In this document: in pieces, positions 11,190-23,356 of the stretch
Layout: every line of letters begins with the position of its first letter
Position numbering within the stretch: position 1 is the stretch's first letter
Assembly (NCBI RefSeq): GCF_963678635.1
Contig: NC_087063.1
Location: 42,794,759-42,858,758, forward strand
DNA: 64,000 nt
DNA from: Symsagittifera roscoffensis
Taxonomy: Eukaryota > Xenacoelomorpha > Acoela > Convolutidae
Direction: 5' to 3'
Program-made: the position numbers and the translations under genes
Notes under the pieces: model-generated
Database searches by the model: none
What the model was told of the DNA's origin: nothing
Seen by the model: the letters and a program-made list of their open reading frames with translations, nothing else

Positions 11190-12360
11190 TTGTCATCCCT
11201 CTAACGGATTCAGTGGGAGAGTTGCTTCACATACACTTCCCCATAGACCCGGGACCCGACTTCGACTGGGCTCTTATGGAGAACGAAGACTTCTTGGAGC
11301 AGAACCAACTATCCGCCGAGGACAAATTATTTTTAATGCACAAGTACTTAAAGATCGAAGTAATATCTCTATCTGGACGCAAAATTGACCCTAATGAAGT
11401 CGAAATCATTTCCACCAATCACAGTTCAAACGGCGAAGGCGATCGAGAGGCAGTAGCAATGAAGTCGAAAAGCAAGGACGGTAAAAGTAACCGAAGTGCA
11501 TCGTTGGGATCTAAAAAGTCTACGTCGAAGAGTAAACTGAATACAAAAAGTGCAACTATGCAAGGAGGCTTGGGAGATGCGGATACCAGATCCCGCAGTA
11601 ATAGTAGTAAGGACTCGGCTGGAAACAGCCCGAGAAATCTGGGAAGCTCGGGTAAATCGGCGAGTAACACAACTAAGCCGAAGGTGGTTAAAAAGCAAAG
11701 TTCCATATTTGGAAATTTAGGACGCAAGCTAAGAAAGTGTTTCAATTCCAGCTCAAGTGCAATACCGAATGAATCGGAGATTATTAACAAGGAACTGATG
11801 CAGGAAAATAATTTGCTAATTGACAAAGTGGAGAGAACTCTGACATTACTTAGTATCAGTCAGCAGATTGATAAACGATTCATCGCAGCTAAAGTCGACA
11901 TTGCTAATAAGCCAGGATATTTTGCAGATATGATTCGAAGTTATTTAGACAGCGCTGAGCGAAAATATTGCGCCGAGTTGCAGCAGCTATCTCGTAAATG
12001 CCGAAGTTGCAATGAGCTCAAATGCGTGTGTCGAGTGAACGCAGAAAGAGTTCCGAAACCCCAAACGTTGCCTAGAGATTTAAAAATCGACCAAAATGTC
12101 GCTTCGCCTGTAATTAAACATGTACAAAGTCGTAGTATTCCAGTAGCAAATAGTAAATACAGCCGAAATTCGAACACGAGAAGTGACTCAGCCGACCAGT
12201 ACAGCTCGGATTCGGATCGGAGTGTGGCTAGTCGTCGAAATGTGCCGAGAAGTGGCGGTGATCAGTATGTATTCCAGAGCACTAGATCATACCAGTTCAG
12301 CTCATCCGTACCTCCTAGTTCATCAAACTACACTGGGGCAAATAGAGGGTCAAGCTACAA
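11190..12360 (+). CDS. OTUD7: OTUD7/Cezanne-like deubiquitinase, exon (iv), C-terminal region
   Basis: It starts VVIPLTDSVGELL.IHFPIDPGPDFDW, the end of the OTU domain (AVIPLTDS...LHFAVDPG in relatives). A Ser/Lys-rich linker follows, then FGNLGRKLRKCF, which resembles the LG.KLKK motif conserved in OTUD7 proteins. Further on is a small Cys cluster CRSCNELKCVC, then Ser/Tyr-rich low complexity. The donor GTAAGT at 12361 leaves two bases (AA) of a Lys codon. Reading through the donor would add only a stop codon. The deubiquitinase would act in cytosol or nucleus on ubiquitin chains; family knowledge, not visible here. Confidence 0.9.
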
Positions 12361-12774
12361 GTAAGTAAGAAAATGGAAACTGTAAAGCGAAGATGATTGA
12401 AGCTCAACTACATTTAGCAGTTTACAATCAATACGGAAATATTCACTTTGTCAAGGTTCAACGGAAATATTCACTTTGATATTTAAGCAAATAAATCATC
12501 TTTTAAATGATTTGTAGGCTCTAAAACGATTGGCCTTTATTGTTTCAACCACGGTAAGTGTAAAAATATGGGAATGGACATCATTTCGGTGGCAGAAAGC
12601 ATCTTTAAAGTGACTTTTTAGGGTCGTATTCAGAGCTCGTGTAACCTATTTTTTCAAACAGCAAGTTATTTCTCTGCTCAAGCAACGCTTTTGCTAAAAG
12701 ATCGGTTAGTTTTTCCAAAATAATTCATTTCTTTTGTTGAAAGAAAGGCAAACTCCACTATCGAACACCACAAT

Positions 12775-13065
12775 TTGAAAAGTCACGAAAAACGTGATCG
12801 ACTTCTGGTTTCGAGAGTGAAATTTAATTTTCGGTTTTCCCATCGAAATAAAATTTTACTTATTGATCCAGTTTTCTCAAATTAGGTTAGTTTTTATCAA
12901 AGAAGTGCCAGTCTTAAATTTTTCTAGAAATTCAAAGAGCTTCAAGGGCATCTTTTTTTCCTAGAATTTCGAAAATTGAGGTTTTTTCAAAAAAAAAAGT
13001 GATTTTTTTTTCTGTATACTTGCGTGCATTGCCTCTTTTTCAACTGTCTATGGCTATATTCAATA
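12775..13065 (+). repeat. R3 repeat copy in intron 4
   Basis: It matches the R3 landmarks: AAAACGTGATCGACTTCTGG, AAATTCAAAGAGCTTCAAGG, and the closing TTTTTCAACTGTCTATGGCT. An R2-type TTTTCCAACCCAACTCGCA block follows at about 13255, as in intron 1, so R3 and R2 tend to occur together. Confidence 0.5.
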
Positions 13066-13785
13066 ATCAAGAATATGCGAAAGCTTACTAAGCATGAGTT
13101 CATTAAGTCCGAAAGATCTAGTGGTGATCTTGAGTTTGCCTATAATGCAGTAGATAAGGTTGCAAGGTCTCAGTTTGCGTGTTCTGCTTTTTTTGGTATA
13201 TTTACGCCAGCTAGTTATACGCAAGTATACTTAAGTGTAAAATTACAAATCTACTTTTTCCAACCCAACTCGCAAATGAAGAAGCTCATTTGGTTGCACT
13301 TTTGCTGCATGAGGTTAGTCAAAGGAAAGGGAAGGACGTGAGGTTCCTAAGCTTTTGGTCGGAGGTTCAATGCCGCACTTATGACTTGCTTTATTTTTGG
13401 TTGCATTTTGCTGCGTAGTATTGGCAATGTTTTGGCAGATATAGCTGCATCCTTGATGGTTAGTATTAGGAAGTTTTCAATGGCACGTGGGCTCCAAATT
13501 TTTGGGTCGCAGATCTGAAACCGTCAGATAGCAAAAGTCTTATTAATTTGAAGCTTCTTTCAACTTTTTTCCTTCTTCACTTTTAGAGCTGCTGCTTGTC
13601 GTTTTCTCCCTTGTTTTCAAAAATCTTGGTTATATTCGATATCGGCTGTAATCCTTTTGTCTACGTATGCGTTAGATTCTGTTAATGTAATCGGCTGGAA
13701 ATCCCTACCTCGACCTTGACGATTGTCAAGCAACCATGGCGCAGATGCGAGAACGTTCGACTCTTAATCTCTAGATTGGGGTTTT

Positions 13786-15193
13786 TGTATGAGGTCATTG
13801 CGAACTACCTCTTGCTACCATTTGTTAAAATAAATAGTTGGATAAAATATATTGAATTGAGGCACAACTACAAATGTGCAATCCAAAATCTGAAGTACAT
13901 GTATGGATGAGATTAATTAATTAGATACATGTAAGCACCAGACAAGTACGTTACTGAATTAAAGAATGGCTATTTACAAGTTAACATAATTGATAACCGC
14001 CTGGTACTTTTTAGCCCTATAAACAAATACCAGTCTTATGAATCTTACGCATTAACCTTAGTTTTCTTTTCTAGATTAATGAGACTATATCTAAAAAGCT
14101 CATAGCAACAACATTTACAACCATATGGCCTTCAAACGGTTTATCTGCTAATTTTCAAGATTGTTTATTTTTTTGTTGATAGCTGTTGCAACCTTAGTTT
14201 GTTGATATTTCGAAATGCAGCTCGTTCCTTGCTTACTTTTTTCCAGATTTAAGTAGCAGCTTGGTGATTTATAAAAGGTCTGTAATGCAATATCGAGCTT
14301 TTGTATATCGATCCTTTAAGTTCAAAAATACACATTCCGTTCAGACAAAAAAGATGAATGTGTTTTTTGAATATCAGCGAACGAAGTGTAGACACTGATT
14401 CAACCCGTGGACTTTTTAAAGAAAAAATCTTAAAACTTGTTCACGCTCAATTTTTCTTTTTAGTGGTTAAATTTTCTAATTGAACTTCATTATTTTTCGG
14501 CTAAAACGAAGTCGAAATTCGCTCCTGATTAACAGAAATGCTACATAGAGCGAAAAATTAAATGACACTTGTGTCTAAAATGTAGTAAAGTTTCCCAGTG
14601 ACATGAAAAAATGAAGTATGGCCCATCTTTTTCAAATTGGGGCAGTTTTTTCAAATGTCACTCAACCCATCAAATATTTTAGAGTTAACAGATTTTAACG
14701 TCATGCATTTCTTTCTCTGTGCTCACGTTTTCTAGTTACGGCAGAAATAAAACTGCGGATCAAAATATTTTACGCTCTTAATAAGCTCTGACACAAACTG
14801 GTTGTCTTTTATAAGGTAAGCGAGAGCTTGTGTTATATTCCCATTAGTTGGACATTTAGATTTTGTGTTCAATTATGATAGTATTTGATCACTTGGGTCA
14901 AATTAACATCCTCCTCACTCCATATAGAACAAGTTAAGATCCCCCGCAGCGTTTAATTTAAATTGAACTTGCTAAGCGCTGCACGTTAAATGCTCTAATA
15001 TGATTGGCTAAAAATTCGAACTCAGAGAACCAAGTTAGCCTTCTCGCCCCTAGGGGAACGATGTTCTTTTGGGGGGATGATGCTCCTTTGGCTCGAGCAA
15101 TTTGGCCTCTAATTTCTTCTGTCTTCTTTCATTCTGTAACGTTTAGGCCGGCGTCACAATACAACTCATCAGTGTCGTCCTAAATAGGAAACA
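13786..15193. repeat. LTR-like direct repeat, left copy (1.41 kb)
   Basis: It starts TGTATGAGGTCATTGCG and ends ATAGGAAACA, so it has TG...CA ends. It is colinear with 15786-17080, with about 110 bp more in the middle of this copy. Its last ~45 bases duplicate the acceptor and first bases of the last OTUD7 exon, but a C-to-A change creates an in-frame TAA after 11 full codons. It is either one LTR of a decayed element or a segmental duplication. Confidence 0.65.
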
Positions 15194-15798
15194 CCTTTGT
15201 CTTTGTCGCGTATCGTCTTTCTGAAATCGTTTTTGCGTCGATCAGGGTTCTTGTATTGTTCTAATTTGTGAAAAAAAACTTCTGGTTGATCAGATCCAAT
15301 GTTTTCTTCGCCGATTTCTCCAATTCCTTGCAACATTCTTAAGACTTTTTTTGACTTCACTGTATTTTAAGCTCATTACGGCCGATAGCACTATTTGCTT
15401 CTGACACTATTGCAAATAAGCAATTTCGAGAAGTTTACAGCCCTGCAACTCTTCTAGGAGCTTTATGTTATGAGTTTTCAGCTTGGTATAGCGCTTTTCA
15501 AATTCAATAAGGAACTCGGACATTGATAGGTCTCCTGGACCGAAAGCTTTCGATAAGCTTCATATGCGCTGTCTGTTGTTTCTTTTAGCAGATTTGTCAC
15601 TCGGTCTGCTGTTTCCAATGATTCTAGTGGCAATGCAATTGCAGTTTCCCTATAATTACCGGAGAGCGATAGAGTAACAGCAAGGGTCTGTTTTTCTTTT
15701 GCCAGCTCTGTTCTTCTCCGCCAAATGTCCATTTCCGTGCGCCAGCAATCATTACTAATAGCATCGCTCAAAGGTGGTGGGTTCTTGTATGAGGTCAT
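15194..15798 (-). pseudogene. Decayed retrotransposon gag fragment
   Basis: The - strand reads DIWRRRTELAKEKQTLAV, then a variable stretch with DSAYEAYRKL. After a frameshift it reads MSEFLIEFEKRYTKLKTHNI and LQGCKLLEIAYL, then further downstream YSEVKKVLRML. This order of motifs is that of the gag domain found in many invertebrate LTR retrotransposons (UBN2-like type). At least one frameshift and several stops break it. No pol sequence follows. It lies exactly between the two LTR-like repeats. The family call is from memory. Confidence 0.6.
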
Positions 15799-17080
15799 TG
15801 CGAACTACCTCCTGCTACCATTTGTTAAAATATATAGTTGGATAAAATATATTGAATTGAGGCAGAACGACCAATGTACAATCCAAAATCTGAAATTTAT
15901 GTATGGATGAGATTAATTACTTAGATACATGCAAGCACCATAGAAGTACGTTACTAAATTAAAGAATGGTTAATTACAAATCAACATAATTGATAACAGC
16001 CTGGTATTTTGTAGCCTTATAAACAAATACCAGTCTTATGAATCTTAAGCATTAACCTTAGTTTTGTTTTCTAGAGTAATGAGACTATTTCTAAGTAGCT
16101 CCTAGCAACAACAATAACAATCATATGTTCTTAGTGCGGTTTACCTGCTATTTTTCTAGATATTGTTTTTTTTTGTTGATAGCTGTTGCAACCATAGTTT
16201 GTTGATATTTCGAAATGCAGCTCGTTCCGTGCTTACTTTTTTCCTAATTTAAGTAGCAGCGTGGTGATTTTTAAAAGGTCTGTAATGCCATATCGACTTT
16301 CTGTATATCGAGCTTTTAAATTCAAAAATATACATACCGTTCAAACAAAAAAGATAAATGTGTTTGAGTATCAGCGAACGAAGTGTAGACACTGATTCAA
16401 GCCGTGGACTTTTTAAAGAAAAATCTTAAAACTTGGTCACGCTCAATTTTTCTTGGTAGTGGTTAAACTTTTCTAATAGAAATTCAATATTTTTTGCTAA
16501 AAAGAAGTCGAAATTCGCTCCTGATTAACAGAAATGGTACATAGAGCGAAAAAAGTCAATCGATTTTTCGGTTTTGTTGAGTTCATTGACATTTTCCAAC
16601 TTTCTGTTGGCTGTATTCACGTTTTCTTGTTAAGGCAGAAATAAAACTGCTGATCAAAATATTATACGCTCTTAATAAGCTCTTTCATCAAACTGGTTAG
16701 GTTTTTATAACGTAAGCGAGAGCTTTTGTTATATTCCCATTAGTTGGACATTTAGATTTTGTGTTGAATTATGCTTGTGTTTGATTACTTGGGTCAAATT
16801 AACATCCTCCTCACCCCATATAGAACAAGTGAAGATCCCCCCGCCGAGTTTAATTTAAATTGAAGTTGCTAAGCTCTGCACGTAAAATGATTGGCTAAAA
16901 ATTCGAACTCAGAGAACCAAGTTAGCCTTCTCGCCCCTAGGGGAACGATGTTCACTTGGGGGGATGATGCTCCTTTGGTTCGAGCAATTTGGCCTCTAAT
17001 TTCTTCTGTCTTCTTTGATTCTGTAACGTTTAGGCCGGCGTCACAATACAACTCATCAGTGTCGTCCTCAATAGGAAACA
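15786..17080. repeat. LTR-like direct repeat, right copy (1.30 kb)
   Basis: Same TG...CA ends as 13786-15193. It overlaps the OTUD7 last-exon acceptor (TAG at 17031-17033) and the first 47 bases of that exon. Outer flanks do not form a target-site duplication. Confidence 0.65.
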
Positions 17081-17352
17081 CCACCAAAAGTCCTTCCCTT
17101 AACAACTACTCCAAACACCTCTCCTCCACGTCATACAGTGTCAACCCTCCGAGCTCTCAACTGAATCCAACGACCACAACAGGTGCTGCTGCTGCCGCTG
17201 CTAACAGACGGCGCATGCTGAATAACGCGACAACTTTCCCGCCCTACGCACATGCAACCAGAGTCATCGCTAGTACAACAATCACTAAGTGTAGGTTATG
17301 TAGGAGGTCGGTGGAAGGATCGAACGTATGCTACCAGTGTGCTAATAGATGA
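17034..17352 (+). CDS. OTUD7: OTUD7/Cezanne-like deubiquitinase, last exon (v)
   Basis: The acceptor is a pyrimidine-rich tract ending GTTTAG (17031-17033). The first base completes the Lys codon left by exon (iv) and the frame stays open to TGA at 17350-17352. The product is Ser/Thr/Asn-rich with an Ala run (GAAAAAANRRR) and ends CRLCRRSVEGSNVCYQCANR. The four cysteines (C-x2-C-x9-C-x2-C) sit where OTUD7 proteins carry an A20-type zinc finger, but the middle spacing is short, so I call it zinc-finger-like. A second in-phase AG lies at 17089-17090, just beyond the duplicated block. Confidence 0.7.
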
Positions 17353-17415
17353 ATGAAGTATTACAATTGATGGAAACACTCAAGCAAACTACATTCAGCA
17401 TTTTAAAAACCGGAT

Positions 17416-17853
17416 CAATTGAGCAATCTCCCCCCCATTCTCGCGTGGGGGGGAGATAGCTCAATAGGTACTTGAGACATGTTTATAACCACTTGAAAAT
17501 AGTTTGAATGACATGAATTCATAAAGCATTTTAAAATGACAAAAAGTTTTTGCGTACAATATTAAGGTGCTGCGGAGAACCGTTTTTGTTATTCAGATAC
17601 AAGGCTAGAGCACCAACCCTGGTAAATCGCTTTCTTCGATGAGGCTATGGTCGCCTAAACAAAATTTTGCAAAAAAAAAATTTTTTTCATAAATTTCGAT
17701 TTTTTTTTCAAAATTTTTCTCGATACTCAGTTAAGACAAACTTCCGTCGGTCAATTGATTGCGTGCTATAAACACACCATCCATCTACTAGCGTTTGCTG
17801 ACGTCTTTTTGTAGAGTTTATTCATTTTTGCTGGGGGGGAGATAGCTCAATTG
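17416..17853. mobile_element. Small element with G-tract terminal inverted repeats
   Basis: The left end CAATTGAGC-A-ATCTCCCCCCC is the reverse complement, with one mismatch, of the right end (17833-17853). A third copy of the motif at 17447-17465 pairs with the left end into a ~17-bp stem around an 8-base loop. The direct-orientation motif GATAGCTCAAT.GG resembles a tRNA box A. The right end abuts the broken 3' end of a LINE. No ORF is seen inside. No clear target duplication. Confidence 0.5.
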
Positions 17854-18004
17854 GCTCTGTCTTTATAGTTGATGTTGTTACATGACAGTATCCAACGTGT
17901 AGCTTTTCTTTGGACATCTTCAATAATTCTTAATTCACACTTATTTGCTTTCCATATGGGTGAGCCATATGACACAATTGGGGTTACATATCCACAGTAG
18001 GAGT

Positions 18005-19171
18005 TCAGTGTTTCATTTTTAAGCTCGCTGATTTTGAAATATTTCTTTTAATTAAAAATAAGCAGCCTATTGCTTTTTGGGCTCTTATTTTTGCGTGTGC
18101 TGACCAGTTTAGGTTGTTGGTTATTTGTATACCAAGGTCTTTTTCTGAACAGGTTTTTTCAAGTATATGGTCACCGAGATACATGTTTAGGTCAAGTTGG
18201 GGGTCTTTGAATATTATATTGTGACATTTTTTCAAGTTAAGACTCATGGAATTATCTTTGCACCATAAGTTGATCGTGATTAGGTCATGTTGGAGCAGGG
18301 AAGGGTTCGTTGCAACAATTTTATAATCGTCTGCGTAACCATAGCACGAGTTGGTGAGTGATGACGGTAAATCGTTGATGAATGTAATGAAGAATACTGG
18401 CCCTAACAGTGAGCCTTGAGGTACGCCGCTACTAACTTCAAGATGGTTGGATACTGCCGCACCTATTCGTACTTGCTGTTTTCTGTTGGTTAAGTAGTTT
18501 GCTAATAGTTTAAGTGCGTTTCCTGATATGCCAAATTTATTGAGTTTATATATGCACAAGTCGTGAGGAACTTTGTCGAAAGCCTTTTCGAAGTCTAAGT
18601 ATATTGCCTGTAGAGACTTGATATTAGGGTTATCAAAGTCATCATAGATTTTGTCGAGGAATTGGAGCATTTGCAGAGTTGTCGATCGTTTAGGACAGAA
18701 GCCAAATTGGCTGTCATGGATTTGCGAGAAGATCTTTGGTGAGATTTTAAGGAAGATCAGTTTCTCTAAGACTTTGGATACTGCAGTTAGCAGGCTGATG
18801 GGCCTGTAGTTTGTGACCGATTGCTTGTCTCCATTTTTAAAAGTTGGGATGATTTGGCTAAGTTTCCAGATCGTTGGAAATGTTGCTTTGTTGGTGATGG
18901 TGTTATAAATCAGTTTTAGAGATGAAGTTATGCTATCTGCTAAATTGGTTAGGACTGTGTTACCGAGTCTATCTGATCCTCTTGCTTTTTGGAGGTTTAA
19001 TGTTTTAAGGATGTCGTATATCTCATTTTCAGAGAAATTGAAGCATTTGATTGAGCCAGGTAATTCAGCTATTGGTAAAATGTTTTCATTCTGTTTAATG
19101 TTAAAAACTCTTACGAAGTAATTGTTTAGAAGATTAGCTTTACCGTGCTCTGTTGATTCGGTTCTTTTCAT
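18005..19171 (-). pseudogene. LINE ORF2, reverse transcriptase part (frameshifted)
   Basis: Reverse transcriptase blocks are clear: NYRPISLLTAVSKVLEKL, DSQFGFCPKRSTT, AIYLDFEKAFDKVPHDLC, SSGVPQGSLLGPVFFITFIN and the catalytic YADD. The frame runs out at 18005, but the neighbouring frame continues with YVTPIVSYGSPIW and RIIEDVQRKATRWI, the usual RT C-terminus. There is thus a one-base frameshift at about 18010-18030. It overlaps the endonuclease part by 32 bases in another frame. Confidence 0.85.
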
Positions 19172-20348
19172 TCCAGTGCATTGTTTTTGGAGTACTTGAG
19201 TTTTTTCGTATGCTTTTAAAGTAATTTTGGAGCTTTGAGAAACTTCTGCCCTTGAAAGTTGATTCTTCGAAATTTTTCTGATCTAATTCGGATAAATGAT
19301 CTACAAGGTTTTTAAGTCTTTCAAGATTGCGGTTATTAGTATGAGTATTTTTAAAGGCTACTTTTTTTGATGCTGTGTTGAGTCTTTTGATAATATTGGA
19401 GGTTTCAGGTGTGATCCAAGGTGCTAGGTTCATACGGTGTTTGGTCTGTTTTTTCATGTGTTTTTCTAGTGCTATATATAGCCAGAGGTACCATGATTTG
19501 ATTAAGTGGTCAATGTTAGAGTAGCAGTACGGTTGAAATGGGTGTTCCAAAATGTATTTGTTTAAAGTAATCCAATCGACGTTGTTTAATGAGAAGACAC
19601 CAAAGTCCAGAAAGTCGGATCCGTGTTGTCTGGGAGTGGCTTTTTCGTCATTGTGTGTAAGAGATGATATCGTGATTAGAAAAGGGTTGTGGTCTGATAA
19701 TTCTCTTTCTTGGTGTGAGAAGTGTTTTTTCATATGGTTGTCTATCGTGGTGTTTAAAATAATGTCGGGGTTGTTGCAAAGGACAATATCTAATTGGTCA
19801 TGAGGGGGTTCGATAAACTGTTGAAAGTTCATATCAGTAAAAGTCTGCAGTACTAATTGTTCGTGTTTTTGGGTTGATTGCAAGGTTTGCCAATGCGTAT
19901 TAGCGAAGTTGATGTCACCAACCAATAAAATATTTGGGCATTGAAATTCATTTGAGTAGTCAGTTAGCATATTCAATAGTTTGTTGAAGTCATCTGTGGA
20001 TGGCTTATATTTGCTTTCGTTCGGGGCACTGTAGATACAGCATAGGATGAGAGGTGTCAGAGTGTTAAGGAGGAGTCCAACGCAGTCCGTAGTGTGTATT
20101 TCAAGTTTTGTGAAAGCTAGGGATTGCTTAACAGCAATAAGCACGCCCCCGTGTTTCGATTTTGTTGAGTTGGTAGGTCTATCACATCTAGTTATTATGT
20201 GTGCAGGCAGAAAAAGCGCGTTGTCAGGGATATTTTGAGTTAACCAAGTTTCGCTTAAGCAAATGATGTCATAATTGTTCGATAGTATTATATTGCTAAG
20301 TTTCATACGTCTATTTATATCCAGTATACTTCGTGTATTGAATGACAT
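19140..20348 (-). pseudogene. LINE ORF2, APE-type endonuclease part (frameshifted)
   Basis: It starts MSFNTRSILDINRRMKL and shows the endonuclease motifs DIICLSETWL, GGVLIAVK, LLVGDINFANTHW and SDHNPFLITI (catalytic Glu, Asp/Asn and SDH). It should continue into the reverse transcriptase but slips frame near 19150. A stop codon lies 24 bases upstream of the ATG. Confidence 0.85.
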
Positions 20349-20490
20349 AACATTCAGCGATTCTAGTCAGTTGTCATTTCTAGTCTGAATTGTGCTGTTT
20401 TCCTCCGGTTTAATTGTAACTTTTGTCCAGGTGTCGTCTACTTTTTCATGCAGTTCTAGGTTTCTGATTCGAAGATTTTGGGGTTTTTAC

Positions 20491-23356
20491 CACTGCTGAT
20501 GAGATTTTTCATCAAATGAGAGATTTTTCATCAAATCAAAAAACGCGGTAAGCAATCAAACCCTATGCCTGTTGTTTTTGTAGAAAGAAGGCAACGATTT
20601 TGATGTACAATCAAATTTCAAAAGGACAGTACTGAGTCAAAATTGATTCAAAAAGGCCAAAATTAGAAGGAAAAGACTTTGGCAAAATAATATGCGGAAG
20701 ATGGTTGCCCTATTCATTATTTTATGAGCGCAGTTTTCAAGTTTTGGCACTGACAAGAGACTATTGTCTGAACTTTGCTGGCAAAACTTCATCTTAATTC
20801 TGAGTTGAATTAATGCAATTCCATTTAATTATGCCAACACGCTCTTAGTCGCTTAGTGTACTTAAATGAAATAAAATGCAATTAATTTATATCATGATCA
20901 ATTGTTTTGTACTTTTAAAAATGTCTATTTTAGCAGCTTTTCTTCGTTTTTATCTGTAATATAGAATTGGAAATTTACATTCTTTTTGCGAAAAAAATGT
21001 GCTCATTACCTGCATTTAAATGATCTTGATGAATTAAATTTTGAAATTATAATTCGTAGAAGAAAAATTTAAATATTTTCACATCCTCAAATCTTTAACC
21101 CTGAGAAACGTTTTTTATCAGATAGGTTGATATACTTAACTATTCTCTCCTCATGAAAATAAGACAAGGAAAGACTGTAAAGCATGTTTATTAGTTTCAC
21201 AACCGCCCCCTCACTGGCCTAATTGTTGTTTTTTTTTCAGCTCGTTGAGGTATGTATCTTAATTCAAATTTATTAGCAAAAACAGGTGGCTAAGGTTTGC
21301 CAATGACTCACGGTAATCTGATTGGGCTCTTCTTCCTAACCCCCACCCCCTACCTCACACGAGCATCATCTTTATGGTGTAACGAGTGGTTTTAGAAGGT
21401 TATTAATGAAGACCAAATATGTTTGCCATGGCCTAATAAGTCCGTACGCCAATTTTGATAACAATCGAATTATGTGAACAAAACTTTTTGTAAAATTTTA
21501 CAGGTGGGGGAGGAAAAAGAGCAATTGATTGATTAAAAAATGATTATAAAATGGACAAAAAGAATAAAATTAGAAAACCAGGTCAAGTTGCATTGGATTT
21601 CCTGCTCTGCTGGAATTGAAATCCAAATCCAGGGGACTCCATATGGCATGATAGGTGTTGTTGAGGAATTTTGAACACCTCGATGTAATGGAATGTGAAT
21701 TGGGCTTGATTTGGTGGGCGACTATTTGACGAACCCTTGATCCATAAATCAAGCTTGATTGTCGTCGTTGCAACGCTTATTATATACCAGACAAGGAAGT
21801 TATTATCTGTTGGAATGCCACTATTCTTTGTTCAGAAAGACTGGAATATTACGCTAAAAAGATAATTACTATCTCCCTTTGCATTTAATCCTCGGGCTAA
21901 TTAGCTAATTGCTATCCTATGTTTTGTTTTGGGAATCTAAACCAATTCAACTGGCGTTGCATTCCTTAAATGTGTTTATAAGGTGGCACTTAGCTTAGAA
22001 TAGGAATGTAAAGGTTAGCTCATTACTCATTCCACTGAGAACAGGTAAATCAAATGGGGAAAATTGGGAGGACAAGTAAACATGGAAAAGTAGCAATTAA
22101 GATGAGACTCTCTCGAGAAAGTCAGATTGTAACGATGTGGTTCAAAAAATACGACAGCTTCTAATAAAAACAAGTATTTCCATGAGTATTGCCAGTTATT
22201 ATGACAAGTGAGACAGGTATTTCTTCTTAGTGTCTTCTTAAGGACCTATTTAGTCTTCTTAGTGTCCTGTCATCTCCCAGTACTGTCGCTTTGGATCTAT
22301 TTAATTAAATCCACCCTCTGCAAAAGGGGGCGGTTCGTTACTAGGTGCAACATTCACAGATGCTTAACCATTGAATGATTACTTCATAGGTCTGGCAATT
22401 CGTTACTAGGTACCCTATGGGAGAAAATATTTGGAGCTCCATCATTTTGTCCAGCAGAGATAGAAATTCAGAGTAGTATGGCCAAATGATCTGTGCTGAG
22501 GATGGCTCTTTGAAACAGGTCAAAATCATCAAAGCTTTTTGTTAAAATCAACTCATAGTTCAGAAACAGTAGATTTACAATTAAACTTTATTATCAGTAA
22601 CTTCTGTAGGTTTTAAAACAGAAAATTTTGCCCTCAGTAATTCCGGTAGAAAAATTGAATATGATGAGAGCTCTCGAGAGGGAAGAAAGGTGAACTAAAG
22701 TCTAAAGTTTTCGAGTTACAAGAAAATCTCGATAGCGCTATGTGCGTCGTATGTATGTGGAGGCCCACTAATATATCAGGTCTCAAAACCATCTGGAAAA
22801 AACTGAAATGTTTACTAGTTCTGAAATACATCTGAATTATTCATTCGTTTTAATTTTGTTGAAAAAAAATTAGATGTTTTAACGTAATGACTAGTTGTTT
22901 CTCCTACATTTTTAAATGAAACCAAAAAAATAGACTTCCTTTCTTAGAAAATTGTAAACGTAACTTGGAAGAGCTCTCAAATTGATAATCATAGTCGTTT
23001 TTCGTTTATAAAATTTTGCTCCCAACTAGCATTTGTAGATTAGACAATATAGGAAAAAACATCGGAACAATTATGATTGCGGGAGCTAGCAATGAATCAT
23101 CTCTCTCAGCCCTTAGGAAGCCGAGATAATTTTCGACTCTAATTTTAATCTGCTCGATTGGTGTGCGCATCATTGTATAGTTGTCCCATTATGCATCATT
23201 ATTACTGTTTTGTTTTGCATTCAAAGCAGGGCACTTATTATACTAGCTCTGATTGGCTAAAAGAATCATAGAAATCCAGAACCTCTACAGGTTATTCATT
23301 TAGTTCCAATTCTACTGGAAAAATCATTCGGTGAAACATTTCTACAAACTTTTGTA
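20491..23356. other. Intergenic region, no gene seen
   Basis: Only short frames without recognisable motifs. An 18-bp direct repeat, GAGATTTTTCATCAAAT, lies at about 20502-20537. The last 150 bases hold an inverted CCAAT box (about 23250) that may belong to the following gene's promoter. Confidence 0.5.

Larger units (their letters stand above)
12361..17033 (+). other. OTUD7 intron 4 with repeats and a duplicated LTR-like block
   Basis: A 4.7-kb intron. It contains an R3 copy (12775-13065), an R2-like fragment (about 13180-13400, with box-B-like GGTTCAATGCC), and a direct duplication (13786-15193 and 15786-17080) that encloses a gag remnant. Confidence 0.6.
17854..20490 (-). mobile_element. 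Truncated CR1/jockey-like LINE
   Basis: The - strand carries, 5' to 3', a possible end of ORF1 (about 20377-20490, reading LRIRNLELHEKVDDTW to a stop), an endonuclease segment and a reverse transcriptase segment. It lacks both natural ends. The 5' end is lost upstream of 20490. The 3' end stops at ...NYKDRA, where the G-tract element begins. Two frameshifts disrupt ORF2, so the copy is dead. Confidence 0.85.

Noticed and set aside
13716..15910. Two similar + strand frames with FLYEVIANYLLLPFVKI (13716-13910, 15725-15910)
   Set aside because: They lie in the duplicated LTR-like block and their similarity is explained by the duplication; no known domain.
16869..17105. - strand frame overlapping the last OTUD7 exon
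   Set aside because: The + strand has a strong acceptor, correct phase and a longer coherent frame. The - strand frame has two stops in the duplicate copy.
17834..18005. LINE 3' end and tail
   Set aside because: Coding similarity stops at the G-tract element, so there is no genuine LINE 3' terminus or poly(A) tail here.
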